Source: Clostridia bacterium (lineage in GTDB: Bacteria; Bacillota; Clostridia; Oscillospirales; Butyricicoccaceae). Taken from it: 5,230 nucleotides of DNA. Of the stretch, positions 1 to 5,214 are shown piece after piece (within the stretch, counting starts at the first letter, position 1; every line of letters begins with the position of its first letter). A model generated the notes under the pieces. It did no database searches. It was not told where the DNA came from and saw only the letters and a list, made by a program, of their open reading frames with translations. The stretch is taken from positions 1-5,230 of the forward strand of contig JAFYMQ010000101.1 in the NCBI GenBank assembly GCA_017556565.1. Reading direction: 5' to 3'. Made by a program: the position numbers and the translations under genes.

Positions 1-1
1 C

Positions 2-1072
2 CTGCTGTTCGGACTGTATCTGGTAGTGTTCGGTATTTCGTTCTTCGTGCCCGATGCATTTTTGGCAGTGTCCTTTGACTCGGGCGGCGTTACCACCGGC
101 CCTATGACCGTTCCCTTTATCATGGCGCTGGGCGTCGGTGTTGCATCAAGCCGTAGCGACAAGGAAGCCGAAAACGACTCCTTCGGTCTGGTCGCGCTCT
201 GCTCGGTAGGCCCCATCATCGCGGTGCTCATACTGGGCATGATATTCAAGCCTGACTCGGGCGACTACGTACACGAAGCCGTCATAGAAGCCGCAAACTC
301 GGCGCAGCTCTGGGGATATTTCAGTCACGCATTCCCCGAGTATTTCAAAGAAGCTGCCGTGGCTCTCGCGCCTATAGTAGTGTTCTTTTTGATCTTCCAG
401 ATAATCGTCATCAAGCTCAACCGCACCCAGCTGATCAAGATCGTGATCGGTGTACTGTATACCTATCTGGGACTGGTTGTTTTCCTCACCGGCGTCAACG
501 TAGGCTTTATGCCCGTTGGCAGAATGCTCGGTCAGCAGCTGGCGCTCCATGAGTACAGCTGGATCATCGTGCCTCTGGGTATGCTCATCGGCTACTTTAT
601 CGTTGCCGCCGAGCCTGCCGTTCACGTGCTCAACAAACAGGTCAACATCATGTCCTCGGGCGCTATACCCGAACGTGCCATGTCCCTCGCTTTGTCTTTG
701 GGCGTGTCGGCATCGGTGGGACTGGCATTTTTGAGAATTATGCTGGATATTCCCCTGATGTATTTCCTCATCCCCGGCTACGCACTGGCGCTGGCAATGA
801 CCTTTATCTCCCCGCCGATGTTCACCGCTATCGCATTTGACTCGGGCGGCGTTGCATCCGGCCCCATGACCGCAACCTTCCTGCTGCCCATGGCCATCGG
901 CGCCTGCACCGCTCTGGGCGGAAACGTACTTACCGACGCATTCGGCGTCGTGTCCATGGTCGCTATGACACCCCTGATCGCTGTTCAGATCATGGGCTGC
1001 GTATTCAAACTCAAGGCTCGCAAGCAGGCTGCACCCGTGGCAGTTGCCGAAGAGATCATCGAACTTTTGTAA
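2..1072 (+). CDS. DUF1538 family multi-pass membrane protein (5'-truncated by window edge)
   Basis: The reading frame is open from base 2 with no stop upstream, so the gene begins outside the window. The GTG at 26 lies inside a hydrophobic segment and is unlikely to be the true start. The 356 visible residues are mostly hydrophobic helices with short polar loops. Two copies of a near-identical signature, FDSGG-V-(T/A)(T/S)GPMT, lie at 74-109 and 836-871. They are 254 codons apart, which is the internal duplication expected of DUF1538 proteins. The window holds the end of the first repeat and all of the second, then a short polar C-terminus (KLKARKQ...). The family is membrane-embedded and its substrate is not established. 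The repeated acidic/Gly-rich motif inside helices suggests a transporter or channel core, which is inference. The PII-like gene 12 bp downstream is probably its cytosolic partner. Family assignment is from memory of the motif and the duplication. Confidence 0.88.
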   Translation: MLFGLYLVVFGISFFVPDAFLAVSFDSGGVTTGPMTVPFIMALGVGVASSRSDKEAENDSFGLVALCSVGPIIAVLILGMIFKPDSGDYVHEAVIEAANSAQLWGYFSHAFPEYFKEAAVALAPIVVFFLIFQIIVIKLNRTQLIKIVIGVLYTYLGLVVFLTGVNVGFMPVGRMLGQQLALHEYSWIIVPLGMLIGYFIVAAEPAVHVLNKQVNIMSSGAIPERAMSLALSLGVSASVGLAFLRIMLDIPLMYFLIPGYALALAMTFISPPMFTAIAFDSGGVASGPMTATFLLPMAIGACTALGGNVLTDAFGVVSMVAMTPLIAVQIMGCVFKLKARKQAAPVAVAEEIIELL

Positions 1073-1078
1073 AGGAGG
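1071..1078 (+). promoter_or_regulatory. Ribosome binding site of the tandem PII-like gene, overlapping the upstream stop codon
   Basis: AAAGGAGG begins on the last two bases of the DUF1538 TAA stop (1070-1072). It ends six bases before the ATG at 1085. The overlap makes translational coupling of the two genes likely and supports 1085 as the start rather than the in-frame ATG at 1103. Confidence 0.85.
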
Positions 1079-1084
1079 CGCAAT

Positions 1085-1783
1085 ATGGGCGGTTTGTACT
1101 GTATGATAACCATTGTCCGGCGTGAGCTGGGCGAGAGGTTTATGACGTTCTACAAGAAAAACGGCATCCGTACCCACATGGCATCTCTGTGCAACGGTAC
1201 GGCTCAGCAAAAAACTCTTGACTATCTCGGTCTGGAAAAGACCGAGAAGATCATGATCACATCTTTCCTGACCGACGAGACCCGCAAAAAAGTCAGCCAC
1301 GATCTTGTGTCCAAGATGCACATCGACGTGCCCGGCAACGGTATCGCAATGTCGATACCCATGGAAAGCGTGGGCGGCAAAAGCGCGCTGGAATACCTCG
1401 CACCCGGTCACGAACCCAAAAAAGGAGCTGAAAGAGACATGAACGCGACCCCCTACACACTGATAGTTGCAATAGCCGAAAGCGGCAGCACCGATACCGT
1501 CATGGACGCGGCGCGTTCGGCAGGCGCCCGCGGCGGCACAGTCGTCCACGCAAAGGGCACTGCAAACGACAAGATCACAAACAGCTTTTTCGGCGTAACC
1601 GTCGCCAGCGAAAAAGAAATGATCTATATCGTGTCCAAACGCGCCGACCGCGATATTATCATGAAATCCATTATGGAAAAGGCAGGAATGAACACCGATG
1701 CCAAAGCCGTGGTGTTCTCCCTGCCCGTTGACAGCGTGGTTGGCCTGCGCAGCCTGACAGACGCGGAAGTAAGTGAAGAGTAA
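1085..1783 (+). CDS. Tandem PII-like signal-transduction protein (two PII domains in one chain)
   Basis: This 232-residue protein looks like two fused PII-type ferredoxin-like domains: residues about 3-98 and 124-225, joined by a charged linker (about 99-121). Each domain starts with a beta strand (LYCMITIVRR; TLIVAIAES) and a helix. Each then has a T-loop-like stretch after NGT or AKGT, and each closes with matching strands (GNGIAMSIPMESVGG; DAKAVVFSLPVDSVVGL) that resemble the KIFVFDVARVIRI end of GlnB/GlnK. Classical PII is about 112 residues and trimeric; a fused pair would need another assembly, such as three chains giving six domains. The T-loops are short and I see no clear counterpart of the uridylylated Tyr51. 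Canonical GlnD control is therefore unlikely. The start follows a strong AAAGGAGG, and the first strand begins right at this Met. The gene lies 12 bp behind the DUF1538 membrane gene, which suggests it senses a metabolite and gates or regulates that protein. No ligand can be read from the sequence. Confidence 0.85.
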   Translation: MGGLYCMITIVRRELGERFMTFYKKNGIRTHMASLCNGTAQQKTLDYLGLEKTEKIMITSFLTDETRKKVSHDLVSKMHIDVPGNGIAMSIPMESVGGKSALEYLAPGHEPKKGAERDMNATPYTLIVAIAESGSTDTVMDAARSAGARGGTVVHAKGTANDKITNSFFGVTVASEKEMIYIVSKRADRDIIMKSIMEKAGMNTDAKAVVFSLPVDSVVGLRSLTDAEVSEE

Positions 1784-1790
1784 GCATAAT

Positions 1791-1821
1791 AAAACGCACG
1801 ATGTATACCATCGTGCGTTTT
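1791..1821. terminator. Bidirectional intrinsic terminator hairpin
   Basis: A perfect 13-bp inverted repeat (AAAACGCACGATG / CATCGTGCGTTTT) encloses a 5-base loop, TATAC. On the + strand it starts 7 bp after the stop codon of the PII-like gene and ends in TTTT. On the - strand the same A run becomes a T run, so it can also stop transcription coming leftward from the repressor gene through the transposase remnant. The T tract is short (four, then GTT), so efficiency is uncertain. Confidence 0.85.
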
Positions 1822-1822
1822 G

Positions 1823-2017
1823 TTATGTAATGTTGAGGTAGTATTTGTCCAATTCCCATTTGAGCGGATTGGTATCTATATATTCCCATATTTTTGAGTA
1901 GTCCTCATCGTTGCGGATTATATGATCGTGAAAAGACCGCTGGAACAAATCTGCACCGGTGTGTTTTGTACTCAAAGATTTGATGCCTTTTACAATTTCC
2001 CCGTCATCCGCGCTTTT
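1823..2017 (-). pseudogene. C-terminal remnant of a REP-associated (IS200-like, Y1) transposase
   Basis: Read on the - strand, this stretch is open for about 64 codons from just after a TAG at 2018-2020 to the TAA at 1823-1825. It encodes EIVKGIKSLSTK, then LFQRSFHDHIIRNDEDYSKI, then WEYIDTNPLKWELDKYY. That is the typical C-terminal end of RAYT proteins of the IS200/IS605 Y1 superfamily, which are normally about 170-230 residues. The HUH motif and catalytic Tyr regions are missing, and no ATG and no ribosome binding site precede the fragment, so it is a broken gene. Its upstream end overlaps or abuts the stop codon of the repressor gene (2004-2006), which marks the breakpoint. The DNA is clearly more AT-rich than the flanking genes, consistent with a separate origin. 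No frameshift or internal stop has yet appeared, which hints at a fairly recent truncation. The assignment rests on recalled family motifs. Confidence 0.8.
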
Positions 2018-2372
2018 CTATATGCCTCACGATCGCTTCAAATGTCTCGTCGCTCAGATCGTGCTCGATCTTGCACGCGTCCTCCCGTGCGACCTCCTCG
2101 CTGACACCCAGCCTGACAAAAAACTCGCTGAGCACCTTGTGCCGCACGTACATATCCTCGGCAATACGCAGGCCGGTCTCGGTCAGGGTGATGAGTCCGT
2201 CTTTTTCCATGGTGATGTACCCATTTTCACGCAGGCGCTTGGTGGCATAGCTGACGCTGGGCTTGGTCACCCCAAGCTGCTCGGCAATATCCACCGATCG
2301 GATAAAACCGCGGCTTTTTTGCAGCACAAGCATGGCCTCCAGATAATCCTGAGCAGATTTTTGAATCTTCAT
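2004..2372 (-). CDS. DtxR/MntR-family metal-dependent transcriptional repressor, divergent from feoAB
   Basis: A 122-residue cytosolic repressor. A winged helix-turn-helix covers about residues 8-65; the recognition unit is SVDIAEQLGVTKPSVSYATK at 26-45. A short metal-binding and dimerization region follows. There is no C-terminal SH3-like domain, as in the short MntR class. Candidate metal ligands, aligned from memory, are D9, E12, H78, C100, E103 and H104. D9/E12 match B. subtilis MntR (D8, E11), while C100 in CKIEH matches the Cys102-x-x-Glu-His of iron-responsive DtxR. The site is thus a hybrid, and Fe(II) or Mn(II) could be the co-repressor. The start is ATG 2372, seven bases after AAGGTGG (2380-2386). 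Upstream in-frame Mets either sit too close to that site or lie before the predicted promoter. Its position back to back with feoA, with three palindromes between, points to iron-dependent control of feoAB. Family certain; metal uncertain, so no symbol is given. Confidence 0.92.
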   Translation of the reverse strand: MKIQKSAQDYLEAMLVLQKSRGFIRSVDIAEQLGVTKPSVSYATKRLRENGYITMEKDGLITLTETGLRIAEDMYVRHKVLSEFFVRLGVSEEVAREDACKIEHDLSDETFEAIVRHIEKRG

Positions 2373-2379
2373 GGGCATT

Positions 2380-2386
2380 CCACCTT
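2380..2386 (-). promoter_or_regulatory. Ribosome binding site deciding the repressor start
   Basis: AAGGTGG on the - strand lies seven bases before ATG 2372. It leaves only one base before the alternative ATG at 2378, so the shorter protein is favoured. Confidence 0.7.
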
Positions 2387-2409
2387 CTTTTTTCACTGTG
2401 TTTTTCATA

Positions 2410-2438
2410 AGTTTAACATACAAAAGATTTTTTTTCAA
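2410..2438 (-). promoter_or_regulatory. Predicted sigma-A promoter of the repressor gene
   Basis: On the - strand TTGAAA (2438-2433) and TAAACT (2415-2410) are separated by 17 bases, with A/T-rich surroundings. This places the transcript start near 2403, about 30 bases before the chosen ATG. The -10 matches the consensus at four of six positions. No copy of the GTTAGA-N4-TCTAAC palindrome overlaps it, so strong autoregulation through that site is not evident. Confidence 0.6.
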
Positions 2439-2453
2439 CCCGCATAAAAACTG

Positions 2454-2482
2454 TTGACAAAACAACCTTGCCGTGATACAAT
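2454..2482 (+). promoter_or_regulatory. Strong predicted sigma-A promoter of feoAB
   Basis: TTGACA (2454-2459, perfect -35) and TACAAT (2477-2482, five of six for -10) are separated by exactly 17 bases. The start should fall near 2489, giving a leader of about 100 bases before feoA. The -35 lies 15 bases from the -35 of the divergent repressor promoter. A promoter this close to consensus fits a gene pair held off by a repressor and fully induced when iron is short. Confidence 0.88.
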
Positions 2483-2489
2483 TACCGCA

Positions 2490-2505
2490 GTTAGATTACT
2501 CTAAC
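2490..2505. promoter_or_regulatory. Operator palindrome 1 (GTTAGA-N4-TCTAAC)
   Basis: Perfect 6+6 bp dyad with central TTAC, extended to 7+7 by flanking A and T. It sits at the predicted +1 of the feoAB transcript. The half-sites carry the GTTAG/CTAAC core found in DtxR-type boxes but with wider central spacing. Likely bound by a dimer of the divergent repressor (inference). Confidence 0.85.
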
Positions 2506-2523
2506 TATCTTTTAAGCAGAGAA

Positions 2524-2539
2524 GTTAGACACCTCTAAC
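2524..2539. promoter_or_regulatory. Operator palindrome 2 (GTTAGA-N4-TCTAAC)
   Basis: Second copy, with central CACC. It starts exactly 34 bp after the first copy, in the untranslated leader of feoAB. The 18-bp spacer before it is not conserved relative to the next spacer, so only the 16-bp sites are under selection. Confidence 0.85.
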
Positions 2540-2557
2540 CATTATATTTGCCAAATA

Positions 2558-2573
2558 GTTAGATACCTCTAAC
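2558..2573. promoter_or_regulatory. Operator palindrome 3 (GTTAGA-N4-TCTAAC)
   Basis: Third copy, with central TACC, extended to 7+7 by flanking A and T. It starts exactly 34 bp after the second copy and ends six bases before the feoA ribosome binding site. In RNA it could also form a small hairpin near that site. Confidence 0.85.
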
Positions 2574-2579
2574 TCCAAC

Positions 2580-2584
2580 GGAGG
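2580..2584 (+). promoter_or_regulatory. Ribosome binding site of feoA
   Basis: GGAGG seven bases before the ATG at 2592; it fixes the feoA start. Confidence 0.9.
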
Positions 2585-2591
2585 AATACAC

Positions 2592-2813
2592 ATGACAACA
2601 CTCAGACAAGCAAAACCCGGCCAGACCGTCCGCGTCAAAAAACTCCACGGCGAGGGCGCACTTCGCCGCCGTATTATGGATATGGGCATCACCAAGGGCG
2701 TTGAGCTTTACGTTCGCAAGTTTGCCCCTCTGGGCGACCCCATAGAGATCATGGTGCGCGGCTATCAGCTGTCTCTGCGCAAAGCCGATGCCGAAATGAT
2801 CGAGACCGAGTAA
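2592..2813 (+). CDS. feoA: FeoA, small SH3-like accessory protein of ferrous iron transport
   Basis: A 73-residue protein of the usual FeoA length (about 75). It has the family pattern: TLRQAKPGQTVRVKKLHGEG at 3-22, then ALRRRIMDMGITKGVELYV, and a final strand IEIMVRGYQLSLRKADAEMI. This is the SH3-like beta barrel with the conserved R-R-x-M-D-M-G turn. FeoA is cytosolic and thought to bind FeoB and aid or control iron uptake; its exact biochemical role is still debated. The start is set by GGAGG seven bases upstream. It is the first gene after the feoAB promoter and triple operator, and its stop lies 17 bp before feoB with a fresh ribosome binding site, so the two form one operon. I see no missing family residues. 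Confidence 0.96.
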   Translation: MTTLRQAKPGQTVRVKKLHGEGALRRRIMDMGITKGVELYVRKFAPLGDPIEIMVRGYQLSLRKADAEMIETE

Positions 2814-2816
2814 CAC

Positions 2817-2822
2817 AAGGAG
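2817..2822 (+). promoter_or_regulatory. Ribosome binding site of feoB
   Basis: AAGGAG in the 17-bp gap between the feoA stop and the feoB ATG, eight bases before the start codon. Confidence 0.85.
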
Positions 2823-2830
2823 CACAGGAT

Positions 2831-4978
2831 ATGAACAACACCTACACAATAGCGCTGGCGGGCAACCCCAACAGCGGCAAAACCACACTTTTCAACGCCC
2901 TGACCGGCTCCAACCAGTACGTTGGCAACTGGGCAGGCGTTACGGTAGAGAAAAAAGAAGGCCGCCTCAAGCGCTACCCCAACGTCACTTTGACCGACCT
3001 GCCCGGCATCTATTCGCTGTCGCCCTACACCCTTGAGGAGGTCGTCGCCCGCAACTATCTGATGAACGAGCGCCCCGATGCCATCCTCAACATCGTTGAC
3101 GGCACCAATCTTGAGCGCAACCTGTATCTGACCACCCAGCTGCTCGAGCTGGGCATCCCCGTGGTCATTGCCATCAATATGATGGACGTAGTCCGCAAGA
3201 GGGGAGACTCCATAGACCTGCCCGTACTTTCCCGCGCACTGGGCTGTCCCATAATCGAGATCTCCGCGCTCAAAAACGACGGCATCGACGCCGCAGCCGA
3301 TCTTGCCGTACAGACCGCAAAAGACGGCCTGCGCACCCACCGTCATATCTTCTCGGGTGACGTTGAGCACGCAATAGCACATATAGAAGAAGCCACCGTC
3401 CACCATATGCCCGAGACCCTGCAGCGCTGGTATGCGGTCAAAATCTTTGAGCGCGACAGACAGGTCATAGAGCAGCTGGGCATCTCCGAGGAGACACTCA
3501 GCCACATCGAGGCAGACATCCGCGACGTTGAGCGCCAGTTTGACGATGACAGCGAGAGCATCATCATCAACGACCGCTACGAGTATATCACCCGCACCCT
3601 GAAAACCTGCTTTGACAAAAAGAGCGCCAAGCGCCTCACCATCTCCGACAAGATAGACCGCATCGTTACCAATCGCCTGCTGGCTCTGCCCATATTCGTG
3701 GTGGCAATGTTTCTGGTCTACTACATATCCATCGGCTCTATCGGTGACTGGACGGTCGGATTTATGAACGACACCCTCTTCGGTGAGTGGATCATCCCCG
3801 CTGTTGCAGACTTTCTCACCGGAATCGGCGTTGCGCCCTGGCTGGTCTCGCTGGTTGCCGACGGCATCGTGGGCGGCGTAGGCGCAGTTTTGGGCTTTGT
3901 GCCTCAGATGATGATACTGTTTCTGCTCCTTTCGCTGCTTGAAGACTGCGGCTATATGTCCCGCGTAGCCTTCATCATGGACAGAGTATTCCGCAAGTTC
4001 GGTCTGTCGGGCAAAAGCTTCATCCCCATGCTGGTAGCAACCGGCTGCGGTGTGCCCGGAATCATGGCATCCCGCACCATCGAGCACGAACGTGACCGCC
4101 GCATGACCGTAATGGCCACCGGATTTATCCCCTGCGGCGCAAAAATGCCCATCGTCGGCATGATCGCAGGCGCACTGTTCGGCGGCAGCGCATGGGTGGC
4201 TACGTTTGCGTATTTTGTGGGCATCGCCGCCGTAATGATTACCGGCCTCATGCTCAAAAAAATCAAGCCCTTTGCCGGTGACTGCGCGCCCTTTGTCATG
4301 GAGCTGCCCTCTTACCACCTGCCCGTCCCCAAAAACATCGCCCGCACCACCTGGGATCGCGGCTGGGGCTTTGTCAAACGCGCAGGCAGCGTAATTCTGC
4401 TGGCAAGCGTGATCATATGGGTGCTCAACAGCCTGTCGCCGGAAGGCGGCATCCACTACATCACCGAGACCCGCGGCGGCGCATCGGTGCTTGAACTTAT
4501 CGGCAGCGGCATCAGCTGGCTGTTTGTGCCCCTTGGCTTTGGCAACTGGCAGTCTGCGGTGGCAACAATTCTGGGTCTGGTGGCAAAAGAGCAGGTGGTA
4601 GGCACCTTCGGCACACTGTCCTCCATGGCTAATGCCGAGGCAGCCGCCGCAGGCGACGCCACCATGTACGCAACCATCGCAAAAGAGTTTTTCGGAAACA
4701 GCGGTCTTGCGGGAATATCCTTCCTGATGTTCAACCTGCTCTGTGCACCCTGCTTTGCTGCAATGGGCGCAATAAGACGGGAAATGAACGACTGGCGCTG
4801 GACAGCCGGCACGATCGGCTATATGTGCGTGTTTGCCTATGCCGTGTCGCTGATAACCTATCAGCTGGGAATGCTGATCCAAACCGGCACGTTCACAGTG
4901 TTCACAGGCATAGCCTTCGCCGTGCTGGCGGTTATTGTGTATATGCTCCTCCGCAAAAACAAATACCAAACAAAATAA
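2831..4978 (+). CDS. feoB: FeoB, GTPase-coupled ferrous iron transporter of the inner membrane
   Basis: A 715-residue Fe(II) uptake permease. The N-terminal G domain has G1 GNPNSGKT (11-18), a G2 region around VGNWAGVTVEKKEG (31-44), G3 DLPG (56-59), G4 NMMD (116-119) and G5 SALK (145-148). A helical cytosolic region (about 170-275) follows and links to the membrane part, which begins near residue 283 (LLALPIFVVAMFLVYY). I estimate about ten membrane segments. Gate motifs include TGCGVPGIMASRT with Cys406, FIPCGAKMP with Cys435, AKEQVVGTFGTL, and CAPCFAAMGAI with Cys638/Cys641. These Cys residues are the kind implicated in metal passage in the family. The length is normal for clostridial FeoB (E. 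coli FeoB is about 770). AAGGAG eight bases before ATG 2831 sets the start. It is co-transcribed with feoA. No feoC and no small Cys-rich FeoB-associated protein follows within the remaining 250 bp, which hold only repeats. Confidence 0.97.
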   Translation: MNNTYTIALAGNPNSGKTTLFNALTGSNQYVGNWAGVTVEKKEGRLKRYPNVTLTDLPGIYSLSPYTLEEVVARNYLMNERPDAILNIVDGTNLERNLYLTTQLLELGIPVVIAINMMDVVRKRGDSIDLPVLSRALGCPIIEISALKNDGIDAAADLAVQTAKDGLRTHRHIFSGDVEHAIAHIEEATVHHMPETLQRWYAVKIFERDRQVIEQLGISEETLSHIEADIRDVERQFDDDSESIIINDRYEYITRTLKTCFDKKSAKRLTISDKIDRIVTNRLLALPIFVVAMFLVYYISIGSIGDWTVGFMNDTLFGEWIIPAVADFLTGIGVAPWLVSLVADGIVGGVGAVLGFVPQMMILFLLLSLLEDCGYMSRVAFIMDRVFRKFGLSGKSFIPMLVATGCGVPGIMASRTIEHERDRRMTVMATGFIPCGAKMPIVGMIAGALFGGSAWVATFAYFVGIAAVMITGLMLKKIKPFAGDCAPFVMELPSYHLPVPKNIARTTWDRGWGFVKRAGSVILLASVIIWVLNSLSPEGGIHYITETRGGASVLELIGSGISWLFVPLGFGNWQSAVATILGLVAKEQVVGTFGTLSSMANAEAAAAGDATMYATIAKEFFGNSGLAGISFLMFNLLCAPCFAAMGAIRREMNDWRWTAGTIGYMCVFAYAVSLITYQLGMLIQTGTFTVFTGIAFAVLAVIVYMLLRKNKYQTK

Positions 4979-4982
4979 CGCC

Positions 4983-5059
4983 CCCGCTCTTGGCTCTCCC
5001 TCTGGGTAGCGAAGCGGCACCGACCCGCTCTTGGCTCTCCCTCTGGGTAGCGAAGCGGC
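4983..5059. repeat. 36-bp direct repeat, two copies with 41-bp period
   Basis: Copies at 4983-5018 and 5024-5059 are identical over 36 bases and separated by only five (ACCGA). Each contains CCGCT near its left end and AGCGG near its right end, so each can fold into a loose stem-loop, with a small CCC-TCT-GGG hairpin inside. The array starts five bases after the feoB stop codon. No coding function is apparent. The sequence style resembles interspersed intergenic repeats of Oscillospiraceae genomes (recall, not checked). Confidence 0.9.
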
Positions 5060-5073
5060 GACGCGGTGTTGAA

Positions 5074-5144
5074 TGACAGTCCGGTGGACTGTCAGACCCG
5101 CGGCGTGACCGAGCCGCAGCGAGACAGCTGTCACCGCAGGTGAC
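5074..5144. repeat. Cluster of three perfect short palindromes (REP/BIME-like)
   Basis: Three hairpins lie in a row: TGACAGTCC-GGT-GGACTGTCA (5074-5094), GCGGC-N8-GCCGC (5100-5117), and GTCACC-GCA-GGTGAC (5130-5144). Such dense small palindromes between genes resemble mobile palindromic elements of the kind moved by RAYT transposases. None is followed by a T run on the + strand, so none is a clear terminator for feoAB. Confidence 0.75.
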
Positions 5145-5151
5145 TGAGAGG

Positions 5152-5214
5152 GTTGTAGGGACAGGCGTCCTCGACTGTCCAAAAAGTTGTAGGGCGGGGG
5201 CTTGCTCCCGCCGC
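5152..5214. repeat. Two GTTGTAGGG-plus-hairpin modules
   Basis: GTTGTAGGG occurs at 5152-5160 and again at 5186-5194. Each copy runs into a different hairpin: GGACAG-N10-CTGTCC (5159-5180), and GGCGGGGG-CTTG-CTCCCGCC (5193-5212, with one G-T wobble). A conserved head joined to a variable stem whose two arms covary is the mark of a structured intergenic repeat family rather than a gene. The last bases of the window (5215-5230) hold nothing recognisable. Confidence 0.65.

Noticed and set aside
146..1549. 467-codon open frame on the - strand opposite the DUF1538 and PII genes
   Set aside because: Its translation is rich in His, Cys, Gly and Asp with no recognisable motif, and it spans two well-supported + strand genes and their junction. 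It is a codon-bias shadow.
1959..2447. 162-codon + strand frame across the repressor gene
   Set aside because: It is fully antisense to the repressor and the transposase remnant, with no ribosome binding site or motif.
2004..2465. Longer 153-residue form of the repressor starting at 2465
   Set aside because: The extra 31 residues are not family-like, and that start lies upstream of the predicted promoter (2410-2438), so it would not be transcribed. The ribosome binding site at 2380-2386 fits ATG 2372.
2483..2591. Possible metal riboswitch in the feoA leader
   Set aside because: The leader is about 100 bases of three simple short palindromes with A/T-rich spacers. I see no known metal-riboswitch architecture and no terminator stem, and a protein operator array explains it better.
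4983..5059. Possible CRISPR array (36-bp repeats)
   Set aside because: There are only two copies with a 5-bp gap, no spacer-sized unique sequence and no cas gene.
2765..5182. 805-codon open frame on the - strand opposite feoB
   Set aside because: The frame is unusually long, but its His/Cys/Gly/Ala-rich composition is typical of the antisense of GC-rich membrane-protein codons. It also runs through the downstream repeats and overlaps the 3' end of feoA. No family motif is visible.
5159..5185. Hairpin GGACAG-N10-CTGTCC followed by AAAAAG as a terminator
   Set aside because: The trailing run is A, not T, on the + strand, and on the - strand the T run precedes rather than follows the stem. It does not fit an intrinsic terminator in either direction.
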